Assembly: GCA_016699915.1 (NCBI GenBank)
Contig: CP064990.1
Location: 848,464 to 912,463 of the forward strand
Length of the DNA stretch: 64,000 nucleotides
Direction: 5' to 3'
Source: Neisseriales bacterium
GTDB taxonomy: Bacteria; Pseudomonadota; Gammaproteobacteria; Burkholderiales; Q3-R57-64
Shown here: positions 27,900 to 37,030 of the stretch, piece after piece
How positions within the stretch are numbered: the stretch's first letter is position 1
Layout: every line of letters starts with the position of its first letter
Made by a program: the position numbers and the translations under genes
Notes under the pieces: generated by a model
Database searches by the model: none
The model's input: only the letters and a program-made list of their open reading frames with translations
Told to the model about the DNA's origin: nothing

Positions 27900-29309
27900 T
27901 TAATATTGAATTCCCATTGCCGACAACATCGTAAAAAATAAATCCGTCTGGTCAGTTAATCCCATCACATTCGCTGCATAAGGACCATAAGCGGCCACTC
28001 GCAATTGTGCTCCGGTGTGACCTTGTGAAGAAGTCTCAGAATTCCCATAACTGACCGCCATGATGGAACCGTCTTTCGTGCGCAGTGCTTGCGTTAAACC
28101 TGGCGCTTTAGAACCGGGCTCAATAATTTGACAAGAGTGCGCATGATCCGCTGTCACGATCACCAAGGTATCTTTATTTTTGCTTGCAAAATTAAGTGCA
28201 ACTTGAACCGCTTCATCTAAATCAACTGTTTCACCAAATTGCCCGCATGGGTTAGCTGCATGATCTTGTTTATCAATGGATGCTCCCTCTACTTGCAAAA
28301 AGAATCCATTGGGATGCGTTTTTAATAAATCAATTGCTTTTTGCGTCATCTGGGCAAGATTCGGTATGTCAGCCGTGTGTGCCGGATTGGGTTGACAGAC
28401 AACAGGCTCGTGATCAAGATTGCCGTGATAGGAGGCTTGAGGTCCTTCCCAACGTACAGGCAAATTGCCCGGCGCAAATAATCCCAATAGCGGTTTGTCT
28501 TGATTCGCTACACGCACAGCACGTAGCGATGCTGAATCACGCACGACATTGTAACCACGTGCTAGAGCTTGCTGCTCTAAAGTAATACCTTTCCATTTGC
28601 CCGCTTTGGCTTTCTCTTCAAACGTTGCCCAACCACCTCCTAACGTCACATCTGCTCTCACTTCAAGCAATTGTTCAGTGATGGAACCTAACCCACCTGC
28701 CTCCAAAGCATTCTTGGCGCAATGATCACTGGTTGCTTGAGGTCCATAACAACCTCGATTAATAACATGCGCATAAAGTGCTGCGGGGGTTGCATCTTGA
28801 ATTTCAGAAGTTGTGACATTGCCTGTCGCCTTACCTGCGGCTTTAGCGATTTCCAAAATGGTTCGAATTGGCTTGCCCCGCACATCAACACTTAAGGCGC
28901 CATTATAGGTTTTAGTACCTGTTGCCCAAGCAGTAGCTGAAGCAGCAGACTCGGTAACATAATCGGGTTTACGGGTTAATCGATTAAGCGAATAATGGGT
29001 ATATTGTCCTGTAAATGGCAAGGCATCTATTCCCTTAAAATAACCACCAGCACCCTCATGGTAATTACGTGCTGCGGTAATTTCTGAGTCACCCATCCCA
29101 TCACCAATCAACAAAATCACGTTTTTTGCTGGATAGTTATTAATCAGCGCTTGAATCATGTCGGTTTGATCTTGATGCAAACGTCGAGCACCGCCATAAC
29201 CGGTTAATTCTCCTTGTGCATGACGAGCAGATAAATCAGCGGTTTTAGCGGTTGCAGATACGGACCACAGTATCATACAACCGGTAATGAAATAGATCAG
29301 TTGCTTCAT
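27900..29309 (-). CDS. phoA: periplasmic alkaline phosphatase
   Basis: A 469-residue alkaline phosphatase with a signal peptide (hydrophobic core IYFITGCMILWSV, cleavage near SATA-K). Metal and catalytic elements are intact: LLIGDGMGDSEI (about 66-77), the nucleophile serine in TESAASATAWATG, DKQDHAANPC and VTADHAHSC. It releases phosphate from monoesters in the periplasm. An AGGAG site lies five bases before the ATG. I see no convincing Pho box. It converges on ackA and follows hom by 121 bp. Confidence 0.95.
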   Translation of the reverse strand: MKQLIYFITGCMILWSVSATAKTADLSARHAQGELTGYGGARRLHQDQTDMIQALINNYPAKNVILLIGDGMGDSEITAARNYHEGAGGYFKGIDALPFTGQYTHYSLNRLTRKPDYVTESAASATAWATGTKTYNGALSVDVRGKPIRTILEIAKAAGKATGNVTTSEIQDATPAALYAHVINRGCYGPQATSDHCAKNALEAGGLGSITEQLLEVRADVTLGGGWATFEEKAKAGKWKGITLEQQALARGYNVVRDSASLRAVRVANQDKPLLGLFAPGNLPVRWEGPQASYHGNLDHEPVVCQPNPAHTADIPNLAQMTQKAIDLLKTHPNGFFLQVEGASIDKQDHAANPCGQFGETVDLDEAVQVALNFASKNKDTLVIVTADHAHSCQIIEPGSKAPGLTQALRTKDGSIMAVSYGNSETSSQGHTGAQLRVAAYGPYAANVMGLTDQTDLFFTMLSAMGIQY

Positions 29310-29430
29310 ACCAACTCCTATAACAGTTGAACAGAAAAAACCAAGCGCTTAAGGTAGCAACGCCGCACCGACGCTACACTATAAACTTTATTAAAACAAT
29401 ACGTTTTAACAAAAATTCTTAAAAAATTTC

Positions 29431-30759
29431 TTATTGGAAGGTTTCGACGCGTAAGCGCACAACGTCATCTACAACGGTTGATAATCGCTCAATCGCTTGG
29501 ATTGCTGAATTAATGAGATGCTCTTGCACCAAATTGGTCAACACAACAATTTGCGCAATGTTTTCTTCTGCTACTGTACTTTTTTGAATAACTGCTTCAA
29601 TCGAAATAGCATGCTTCGCCAATAGCTGCGTAATATCTCCTAAAACCCCTGCACGATTAGCAACCTTAATACGCAGATAATAAGCGCTGAATATCTCTTG
29701 TATCGGTAAAACAGTTGCGGTTGGCAATAAAGCAGCCTGCATTCCTAAGTAAGGAATATGTGACAGTGGTATATCAATGAATCGTGCTATATCCATCAAA
29801 TCAGCAACCACAGCTGATGCAGTAGGAAGTGATCCAGCACCAGGTCCATAGTAAAGTGTCTGACCGACCATATCCCCATTGACTAATATGGCATTGTTTA
29901 CCCCATCTACCTTTGCAATTAACTGATGGGAGGGAATCAGCGTGGGGTGCACGCGCAACTCAATTTTATCGCCGACGCGACGAGTAATGCCCAAAGATTT
30001 AATGTTATAACCGAGGGTTTTTGCATAGTCCATATCAACGGTTGATAATGTATTAATTCCCTCTGTATAGCATGCATCACAATGTAACGGTACACCAAAG
30101 GCAATTGCGGCGAGAATAGTCAGTTTATGTCCCGCATCATATCCTGCAATATCAGCGGTTGGATCAGACTCTGCATAGCCAAGTTGTTGTGCATCGGACA
30201 ATGCTTCATGAAAACAGGCTTTTTGCTGGCACATTGCTGTCAAAATATAGTTAGAGGTACCATTGATAATGCCGCGTATAGATTCAATACGATTCGCAGA
30301 TAAACCCTCTTTAAGAGCCTTGATAATCGGTATGCCACCTGCTACTGATGCCTCAAAACCAACCATGACACCTTTTTTTTGAGCTGTTTGAAAAATCACA
30401 TTGCCATGCTTGGCCAGCAACGCTTTATTCGCCGTCACGACATGCTTGCCTTGCTCAATAGCACCCATAACAAAGTCGAGTGCCGCTGTGGTTCCGCCAA
30501 TTAATTCCACCACAATGGCAATAGCGGGATTACTCAGTAATTGGAAAATATCTTTCACTAAGACAACAGAATCGCCAAGCACTTGTGCAGCACGCGATAG
30601 ATGATGATCCCCTGCAGCATATAGTGTAATGGGTCGACCAATACGGTGCTCAATTTCCTTCGCGTGACGCTTTAATATAATCGCCATACCGCTACCAACA
30701 GTACCTACACCTGCTAATCCAACCAAAATTGGCTTACCATTCATCGTTTGATTATCCAT
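29431..30759 (-). CDS. hom: homoserine dehydrogenase
   Basis: A 442-residue monofunctional enzyme that reduces aspartate semialdehyde to homoserine. It has an N-terminal NAD(P) fold (GLAGVGTVGSG, about residue 14), the catalytic region (GIINGTSNYILT and ESDPTADIAGYDA) and a C-terminal ACT domain (about 360-440) for threonine feedback. With lysC and thrC in this window, the aspartate-to-threonine route is well covered. Confidence 0.97.
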   Translation of the reverse strand: MDNQTMNGKPILVGLAGVGTVGSGMAIILKRHAKEIEHRIGRPITLYAAGDHHLSRAAQVLGDSVVLVKDIFQLLSNPAIAIVVELIGGTTAALDFVMGAIEQGKHVVTANKALLAKHGNVIFQTAQKKGVMVGFEASVAGGIPIIKALKEGLSANRIESIRGIINGTSNYILTAMCQQKACFHEALSDAQQLGYAESDPTADIAGYDAGHKLTILAAIAFGVPLHCDACYTEGINTLSTVDMDYAKTLGYNIKSLGITRRVGDKIELRVHPTLIPSHQLIAKVDGVNNAILVNGDMVGQTLYYGPGAGSLPTASAVVADLMDIARFIDIPLSHIPYLGMQAALLPTATVLPIQEIFSAYYLRIKVANRAGVLGDITQLLAKHAISIEAVIQKSTVAEENIAQIVVLTNLVQEHLINSAIQAIERLSTVVDDVVRLRVETFQ

Positions 30760-30848
30760 CCTGCCCTACATTAAAATGTAATGCTGGTGCAACCTTTACC
30801 ACTTTCTGAAAATATCTACTTTCTTCAACCAATATAAAAACGCTGTGT

Positions 30849-31217
30849 ATGCAACTTGATAAAACAAACTATGTGGGTAAAAATTACTTTACTGGCTATG
30901 GTGATCAATATGTTCTCATCAACCAAGTACGCTATGAGCAAGCACTAGTTGTATCACCCAATCATATTGAGCCTTGGTCTGTCAAAAGTTTTGATGATTT
31001 AAAGGCGAGCCATTTTACTACACTTATTCGCTACGCTCCTGAAATCGTATTGTTCGGTAGTGGTACAGTATTGCGTTTTGTGCATCCTCGTTTAACCAGC
31101 ACTTTAACCCAAAAAGGGATCGGTTTTGAAGTCATGGATACACAAGCAGCTTGTCGTACATTTAATGTGCTGAACCATTCAGAGCGCAATGTACTGATCG
31201 CCTTGTTGTTGGTATAA
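30849..31217 (+). CDS. Mth938-like domain protein (DUF498)
   Basis: A 122-residue protein of the Mth938-like/NDUFAF3-like family. The family's central SFDDL...APEIVLFGSG core and the IGFEVMDTQAACRTFNVL stretch are clear. In bacteria the function is unknown; the mitochondrial relative is a complex I assembly factor. Intact and single-domain; lies alone in the gap between divergent hom and convergent radA. No Shine-Dalgarno of note. Confidence 0.85.
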   Translation: MQLDKTNYVGKNYFTGYGDQYVLINQVRYEQALVVSPNHIEPWSVKSFDDLKASHFTTLIRYAPEIVLFGSGTVLRFVHPRLTSTLTQKGIGFEVMDTQAACRTFNVLNHSERNVLIALLLV

Positions 31218-31258
31218 AAAGCCTGGAGTACTATTTCGTATAACAAAGGCTTAGCAGA

Positions 31259-32617
31259 TCAGACTTGTGCAGTAACATAAGCCACGGCATCAGCCAATCT
31301 CTTAACAGGTGTCACTGTCAACCCTTTAATTGCAGAACGCGGAGCATTAGAAGCAGGAATAATCGCAGCAGAAAAACCTAGTTTGACTGCCTCTTTGAGT
31401 CGTTCCTGGCCTCGCATTACAGCACGAACTTCGCCAGAAAGCCCCACTTCACCAAATACCACCGTTCTTGCAGGCAATATATAATTTTTATAGGAGGAAA
31501 CGATTGCTAAAATCGTTGCTAAATCAGCGGCAGGCTCAGTAATTTTAACGCCTCCTACTGCATTTAAAAAAACATCGTGATCATATAAGGCCATTCCTGC
31601 ATGACGCTGCAATACAGCAAGCAGCATCGCAAGGCGCGTTGACTCTAGGCCAACAGAGAGTCGCTTTGGTTGAAAACCGTAAGAAGCATTCACTAACGCT
31701 TGAATCTCCACCAATAAAGGCCTTGTACCTTCTTGCGTCACCAGTACACAGGAACCCGGTACTTCGCTGTAAGCAGATAAAAAGAATTTAGAAGGATTTT
31801 GCACGCTTCTTAATCCCGTATCAGTCATCGCGAATACCCCAAGTGCATTAACAGCGCCAAAGCGATTTTTGATGGCGCGCACAAGACGAAAACGAGAATG
31901 GTTATCTCCTTCAAAGTACAGTACGGTATCAACAATATGCTCAAGCACGCGAGGTCCGGCAATAGCTCCTTCTTTGGTTACATGTCCGACCAAAAAAATC
32001 GTTACACGGTGCGCTTTAGCAAACTGGGTCAGTTGTAACGCACATTCACGCACTTGCGTAACCGATCCGGGCGCAGAATTAGCACGGTCTGATACCATGG
32101 TTTGGATCGAATCGACTACTACCACTTCTGGCTTTTCCTGCTGCAAAATAGCTAACATAGTCTCTAGATGTGTTTCAGTCAGTAAATGCATATTGCTCGC
32201 CGTTAAACCCAATCGATCTGCACGTAAAGCAATTTGCTGCACCGATTCCTCGCCTGAAATATAAAGCGTCTTGTGCTGTACACTCATTGCCGCCAAAGCT
32301 TGCAGCAACAGGGTGGATTTACCAATACCTGGGTCGCCCCCTAACAACACCACCGCACCTAGCACAAATCCACCTCCCAGTACGTGATCCAATTCATGCA
32401 CTGTTGTTAAGAAACGGGGTAACGCTTCAGAGCGAATATCGGATAGTCTATGCACGGTACTTTGCTGACTACTCCAATTACTAACATGATTATGATCAAG
32501 CTGCACTCTATGTTCCTTCAAACTGTTCCAAGCCTGACAATGTGGGCACTGACCTTGCCACTTAGGGCTATCCACACCACATTCTTGGCACATATATACT
32601 ATTTTCTGTTTAACCAT
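31259..32617 (-). CDS. radA: DNA repair protein RadA
   Basis: A 452-residue RadA/Sms, a RecA-like branch-migration ATPase in recombination. It shows the N-terminal four-cysteine zinc finger (CQECGVDSPKWQGQCPHC), the Walker A GGDPGIGKST (about 97), the RadA-specific KNRFG (about 257) and a C-terminal Lon-like domain. Length matches the family (E. coli 460 aa). Convergent with the Mth938-like gene and divergent from the cyd operon. Confidence 0.97.
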   Translation of the reverse strand: MVKQKIVYMCQECGVDSPKWQGQCPHCQAWNSLKEHRVQLDHNHVSNWSSQQSTVHRLSDIRSEALPRFLTTVHELDHVLGGGFVLGAVVLLGGDPGIGKSTLLLQALAAMSVQHKTLYISGEESVQQIALRADRLGLTASNMHLLTETHLETMLAILQQEKPEVVVVDSIQTMVSDRANSAPGSVTQVRECALQLTQFAKAHRVTIFLVGHVTKEGAIAGPRVLEHIVDTVLYFEGDNHSRFRLVRAIKNRFGAVNALGVFAMTDTGLRSVQNPSKFFLSAYSEVPGSCVLVTQEGTRPLLVEIQALVNASYGFQPKRLSVGLESTRLAMLLAVLQRHAGMALYDHDVFLNAVGGVKITEPAADLATILAIVSSYKNYILPARTVVFGEVGLSGEVRAVMRGQERLKEAVKLGFSAAIIPASNAPRSAIKGLTVTPVKRLADAVAYVTAQV

Positions 32618-32757
32618 TTGCCTATCCGCTCTGCTTTTTTTTAAGTTGACGACAACACTATATCATTGCTCTACAACGTCAGTTTGTTGTGACACTTAAA
32701 CACATGCTACGTATACTACAGAAGTAAAAGATAAAAATGTGAGAATTGATACGGCAC

Positions 32758-32786
32758 TTGAAATTTGCCTAAAATTTCATTAGAAT
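32758..32786 (+). promoter_or_regulatory. sigma70-type promoter of the cyd operon
   Basis: TTGAAA (32758-32763) and TAGAAT (32781-32786) are separated by exactly 17 bp and lie just ahead of cydP. No complete FNR palindrome (TTGAT-N4-ATCAA) is seen nearby, only a half-site TTGAT at about 32746. Confidence 0.6.
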
Positions 32787-32807
32787 ACTTGGCAAATTTA
32801 GAGACGA

Positions 32808-33098
32808 ATGGCTATGTTGGTGGTGTCGCCCGATACTTTACGCGCTACTTTGTTGTCTAAAAACAGGGTAGCTACAAAATCTCCCCTTTTTCACATCAGC
32901 ATAATTGTAGTGATTAAACTCATAGCACTCACTACATTATGGTATTGCTTTTTTAGCCAACCGATTTCACATAATATGACCGTTAAAACGGAGCATATGG
33001 CTCACCATCTCTTAGCCGCACCTGCCCATCAAAAAGCAGCGAAGAACCTATTCAGTCCACTATTTCACCACCTAGAGCTTATATTGCGCCATGAATGA
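32808..33098 (+). CDS. cydP: cytochrome oxidase small subunit CydP-like
   Basis: A 96-residue protein with one membrane helix (residues about 30-48, IIVVIKLIALTTLWYCFF). The IKLxALxxLWxxFFS pattern directly before cydA is that of CydP, a putative accessory subunit of bd oxidases in betaproteobacteria. This copy has a longer soluble tail than usual. Its stop overlaps the cydA start by 8 bp. The first ATG is used; an internal start is possible. Confidence 0.7.
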   Translation: MAMLVVSPDTLRATLLSKNRVATKSPLFHISIIVVIKLIALTTLWYCFFSQPISHNMTVKTEHMAHHLLAAPAHQKAAKNLFSPLFHHLELILRHE

Positions 33099-34611
33099 AC
33101 TCGTTGATCTTTCCCGTTTGCAGTTTGCGCTCACCGCTATGTATCACTTTCTTTTTGTCCCATTGACTTTAGGCATGACTTGGCTATTGGTGATTATGGA
33201 AAGCCTGTATGTCATCACCCATAATTCGCTTTACAAAGATATGACCAAGTTTTGGGGGAAATTATTTGGTATTAATTTTGCTTTGGGTGTTACCACAGGC
33301 CTTACCTTGGAATTCCAATTTGGAACAAACTGGGCCTACTACTCTCATTATGTAGGAGATATTTTTGGTGCACCCTTAGCCATTGAAGGCATGATGGCTT
33401 TCTTCTTAGAATCCACATTTATTGGGCTTTTTTTCTTTGGCTGGGACAAAATGTCCAAAGCAAAACATTTGCTCTCTACAACCCTCATGGCCATTGGAAC
33501 GAACCTGTCGGCATTATGGATTTTGATAGCCAATAGTTGGATGCAGAACCCGGTTGGCGCCCAATTTAATTACCTAACTATGCGCATGGAACTAGTTGAT
33601 TTTTGGGCTGTTCTATTTAATCCCGTAGCCCAAATTAAATTTATGCATACCGTATCGGCTGGTTATGTCACAGGTGCGATGTTTATGTTATCGATATCAG
33701 CGTGGTATCTATTGAAACAACGTCATGTTGCATTTGCTCAAAAAAGTTTTTGCATTGCAGCAATTTTTGGTTTGATATCAATCATCTCGGTCATTTTGAT
33801 GGGTGATGAGTCTGGATTGCATGTCAATAAAGTACAACCTTCAAAAATGGCTGCGATGGAATCCATCTGGGAAACAGATAAGGCACCCGCCCCTTTTAAT
33901 ATCATTGCTATAGCCAATGAAGCACAACAAAAAAATGACTATGCATTGCAAATTCCTTGGGCTATGGGACTCATTGCTACGCATTCCATGACTCAAACGA
34001 TTCCAGGTATCCTTGAGATTCGCGCTCAAAATCGTCGTCGCATTGAATCGGGTATTAAAGCAGTATCAGCACTGGAAGCGTTAAGAAAAGACCTTCAAAA
34101 CACCGCCTTAAAGCAGCGCTTTGAGCGCTATCAACAAGATTTAGGTTTTGGTTTATTACTTAAAAAATATACGCAAGATGTACGCCAAGCAACACCCGAT
34201 ATGCTTGATCAAGCTGCTCATGACACGGTGCCTTTGGTTACGCCATTATTTTGGAGTTTTCGTCTAATGGTTGGATTAGGGTTTGCTATGTTGATGTTAT
34301 TCGGTATAGCAACTTGGTGCGCTCTTAAAGGCAAAGTAGATCAAAAACGCTGGCTTTTGCACTGGTCTTTATGGTTTTTGTTAGTGCCTTGGATATGCTG
34401 CGAATTAGGTTGGTTTGTTGCCGAATACGGCAGGCAACCGTGGTCTATTTATGGCATACTGCCAACACATCTATCCGTATCAACGCTGTCCATTACATCA
34501 CTATATGCTTCTTTAATGGGTTTTATCGCGTTTTACACCATCTTATTTATTGTAGAAATTTATTTGATGATGCGGTTTGTTCGACAAGGACCAATTGTTG
34601 ATGTGCATTGA
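33091..34611 (+). CDS. cydA: cytochrome bd ubiquinol oxidase subunit I
   Basis: A 506-residue quinol-oxidase subunit that carries hemes b558, b595 and d. Visible are the first haem-ligand histidine in TAMYHFLFVPLTLG (about residue 19), the quinol-binding region with PWAMGLIATHS, and the signature EYGRQPWSIYG (about 440). The Q-loop is somewhat shorter than in E. coli (522 aa). Cytochrome bd has high oxygen affinity and resists NO and cyanide, fitting a host-restricted, low-oxygen life. Confidence 0.98.
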   Translation: MNELVDLSRLQFALTAMYHFLFVPLTLGMTWLLVIMESLYVITHNSLYKDMTKFWGKLFGINFALGVTTGLTLEFQFGTNWAYYSHYVGDIFGAPLAIEGMMAFFLESTFIGLFFFGWDKMSKAKHLLSTTLMAIGTNLSALWILIANSWMQNPVGAQFNYLTMRMELVDFWAVLFNPVAQIKFMHTVSAGYVTGAMFMLSISAWYLLKQRHVAFAQKSFCIAAIFGLISIISVILMGDESGLHVNKVQPSKMAAMESIWETDKAPAPFNIIAIANEAQQKNDYALQIPWAMGLIATHSMTQTIPGILEIRAQNRRRIESGIKAVSALEALRKDLQNTALKQRFERYQQDLGFGLLLKKYTQDVRQATPDMLDQAAHDTVPLVTPLFWSFRLMVGLGFAMLMLFGIATWCALKGKVDQKRWLLHWSLWFLLVPWICCELGWFVAEYGRQPWSIYGILPTHLSVSTLSITSLYASLMGFIAFYTILFIVEIYLMMRFVRQGPIVDVH

Positions 34612-34623
34612 GGGCATTCAACC

Positions 34624-35763
34624 ATGTTAGATTATGAAATCCTAAAAGTGATTTGGTGGCTTTTAGTGGGCATATTATTGATCGGTTTTGCTATTATGGA
34701 TGGGCACGATATGGGTGTTGGTACGTTGTTGCCTTTTGTCGGTCGCAATGATGTGGAGCGCCGGGTTGTCATCAATACAGTCGGACCGCACTGGGATGGC
34801 AACCAAGTGTGGTTTATTACAGGGGGAGGAGCCATTTTCGCAGCATGGCCGCTTGTGTATGCTACTGCATTTTCGGGCTTCTATTGGGCAATGCTTGCCG
34901 TTTTATGGGCGCTTTTTTTTCGACCAGTCAGTTTTGACTATCGGAGCAAAATTAATCATCCCGCATGGCGCAGTACTTGGGATTGGTGCTTATTCATAGG
35001 AAGTGCTGTGCCACCAGTTATTTTTGGAGTTGCGTTTGGTAATCTCCTACAAGGTGTTCCATTTTACTTTGATGATAATATGATCTCGTTTTACACTGGC
35101 TCTTTTTTTGCATTATTGAATCCTTTCGCTTTACTGTGCGGTATGGTCTCTTGTGCAATGATTACATTCCATGGTGCAATTTATCTTGCACACCGCACAG
35201 AAGGGGCTATACAGCGCCGAGCAAAATTAGCTGCATATATTTTTGGGATGTTACTTTTAGCCACTTTTTCGCTAGCCGGTATTTGGTTATTAGTTGACAT
35301 TGATGGCTACGCTATTACATCAGCCGTAGATATAGGCGGTGTATTAAATCCAACTCATAAAACAGTGGTTCACCAAACAGGGGCTTGGCTGAATAATTAT
35401 TATCGCCTGCCGATCACGATGGCTATCCCGACCCTTGTTTATATCGGAGTTGTTGGAGCACTGATTTTAAGCCGCTTGAGTAAAAATGCCTCAGCATTTA
35501 TTTTTTCAGCGCTATCGTTAACAGGTGTCATTGCTACCGTTGGCGTATCGATGTTCCCTTTTATCATGCCATCTAGTAGCCATCCAAACGCTAGCTTGAC
35601 AGTGTGGGATGGTACATCAAGCCAGCTAACTTTGATGATTATGTTATGTGTAGCAGTATTTTTTATGCCCATTATCTTGTTTTACACAGGTTGGGCTTAC
35701 CGCGTGATGTCTGGTAAAGTCACAACAGACTACATCCATAAAAATAATCACTCGACTTATTAA
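34624..35763 (+). CDS. cydB: cytochrome bd ubiquinol oxidase subunit II
   Basis: A 379-residue multi-spanning partner of CydA (exactly the E. coli length). The family N-terminus GFAIMDGHDMGVGTLLPFVG and NQVWFITGGGAIFAAWP are present. It starts 12 bp after cydA and is followed by cydX after 11 bp. Confidence 0.97.
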   Translation: MLDYEILKVIWWLLVGILLIGFAIMDGHDMGVGTLLPFVGRNDVERRVVINTVGPHWDGNQVWFITGGGAIFAAWPLVYATAFSGFYWAMLAVLWALFFRPVSFDYRSKINHPAWRSTWDWCLFIGSAVPPVIFGVAFGNLLQGVPFYFDDNMISFYTGSFFALLNPFALLCGMVSCAMITFHGAIYLAHRTEGAIQRRAKLAAYIFGMLLLATFSLAGIWLLVDIDGYAITSAVDIGGVLNPTHKTVVHQTGAWLNNYYRLPITMAIPTLVYIGVVGALILSRLSKNASAFIFSALSLTGVIATVGVSMFPFIMPSSSHPNASLTVWDGTSSQLTLMIMLCVAVFFMPIILFYTGWAYRVMSGKVTTDYIHKNNHSTY

Positions 35764-35774
35764 GGGTCAATCAT

Positions 35775-35882
35775 ATGTGGTATTTCATTTGGATCGTTGG
35801 TATTACCTTAACCATCGTGGTTACGATTATGAGTGTACTAAAAAGTGAACGAGCTGCTGAAAAACATATTGGCAAAAAATAA
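35775..35882 (+). CDS. cydX: cytochrome bd small subunit CydX
   Basis: A 35-residue protein with one membrane helix, beginning MWYFIWIVG as typical for CydX, whose conserved N-terminal MWYFxW segment and helix stabilise the bd haems. A short charged tail follows (KSERAAEKH). It follows cydB by 11 bp and has an AGGGTCA ribosome-binding site. The next gene appears to begin inside it. Confidence 0.9.
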   Translation: MWYFIWIVGITLTIVVTIMSVLKSERAAEKHIGKK

Positions 35883-36141
35883 ATGGGTAATATGGGCACG
35901 GCGGCTTAGCTTATGTATTGCTATAACTATTACACTCACCGTTATCATCTATCCACATATTCTGTCGCAATCAGGACATCCCGATCATTTGGCGGCGATG
36001 TTTTTGTTTTGGACTATGAGCGCAGGATATATTTATGGTGTAGGCTATGTTCCAAAACGATGGCTTTTTCGTTGGTTGTTTGGTTTTACTGCCTGCTGGA
36101 TTGCCTTAGCTGCTTCACTTTATCAATTAGGTAACTGGTAA
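35845..36141 (+). CDS. ybgE: cyd operon protein YbgE family
   Basis: A protein of up to 98 residues with about three membrane helices (LCIAITITLTVIIYP, MFLFWTMSAGYIYGVGY and WLFGFTACWIALAASLY). The SAGYIYGVGYVPK stretch and the place after cydX identify YbgE, an accessory gene of unknown role in cyd operons. The start is uncertain: the GTG at 35845 overlaps cydX by 38 bp, and a TTG at 35869 is an alternative. Confidence 0.75.
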   Translation: MNELLKNILAKNKWVIWARRLSLCIAITITLTVIIYPHILSQSGHPDHLAAMFLFWTMSAGYIYGVGYVPKRWLFRWLFGFTACWIALAASLYQLGNW

Positions 36142-36184
36142 GTAGTATTTAGCAGTTATGTATCGTTAGGGTTATGACTTCATC

Positions 36185-37030
36185 ATGCCAAATACTACAC
36201 TTGTTGTTTCATCACCCCACCTTGCCTCGCTGGATTTATCGCCTCTTATTCAGCTAGCCAAAGGCCAGCAAATAGTATACCCAAACCCAACCATTGCAAA
36301 ATTGATAGGTGCCGTATCGGATCAAGCAGAGCAAATTACACAATGGGTTATGGCACAAAAAGTCGATATTGCTTGGGTCAATGCAAACACCCGCTTCACC
36401 GATTTTAGTCTAATTTTTTGCGATATGGATTCGACTTTCATCCAAGAAGAATGTATTGATGAAATTGCAGCACAGTGTGGTTTTAAATCACAAGTTACTG
36501 CCATGACTCAAGAAACCATGGCAGGCAATATCGATTTTGCAAGTGCTCTATGTCAGCGGGTAGCTTTATTAAAAGGGTTGCCCGAATCCGCTTTGGATGC
36601 CGTATACAAAAATTGTATTACGCTAACACCAGGCGCTAAAAACCTCGTTGATATGGCCCATCAACACGGTATACGCTTCATGCTTCTTTCGGGAGGTTTT
36701 AGCTATTTTGCGCAACGCCTAAAACAAGATTATCAATTGGATGCTGTGTTTGCGAATGAATTAAAAATCCGCAATGGACAATTAACAGGTTCCGTTAAAC
36801 ACCCTATTATTGACGGTCAAGCTAAAGCAAATTTACTCATCAAGGTAAGTCAATCATTAGGGTTATCTCTACAACAAGTAATTGCTATTGGTGATGGTGC
36901 TAATGATATATTGATGCTTCAAAACGCTGGCGTTGGTATTGCGTTTCATGCCAAACCTCAAGTCGTGCAAGCGGCCCGCTATGCTTTGCAATATAGCAAC
37001 TTGGATGCAGTCAGGTGGCTTTTTCAATAG
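36185..37030 (+). CDS. serB: phosphoserine phosphatase
   Basis: A 281-residue HAD-family enzyme that makes serine from phosphoserine. The nucleophile motif FCDMDSTFI is at about residue 78, LLSGGFSYF and GDGANDILML are HAD motifs II-IV. The N-terminal ~70 residues form the variable regulatory part seen in proteobacterial SerB. Its end overlaps the 3' end of convergent tilS by 20 bp. Confidence 0.97.
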   Translation: MPNTTLVVSSPHLASLDLSPLIQLAKGQQIVYPNPTIAKLIGAVSDQAEQITQWVMAQKVDIAWVNANTRFTDFSLIFCDMDSTFIQEECIDEIAAQCGFKSQVTAMTQETMAGNIDFASALCQRVALLKGLPESALDAVYKNCITLTPGAKNLVDMAHQHGIRFMLLSGGFSYFAQRLKQDYQLDAVFANELKIRNGQLTGSVKHPIIDGQAKANLLIKVSQSLGLSLQQVIAIGDGANDILMLQNAGVGIAFHAKPQVVQAARYALQYSNLDAVRWLFQ

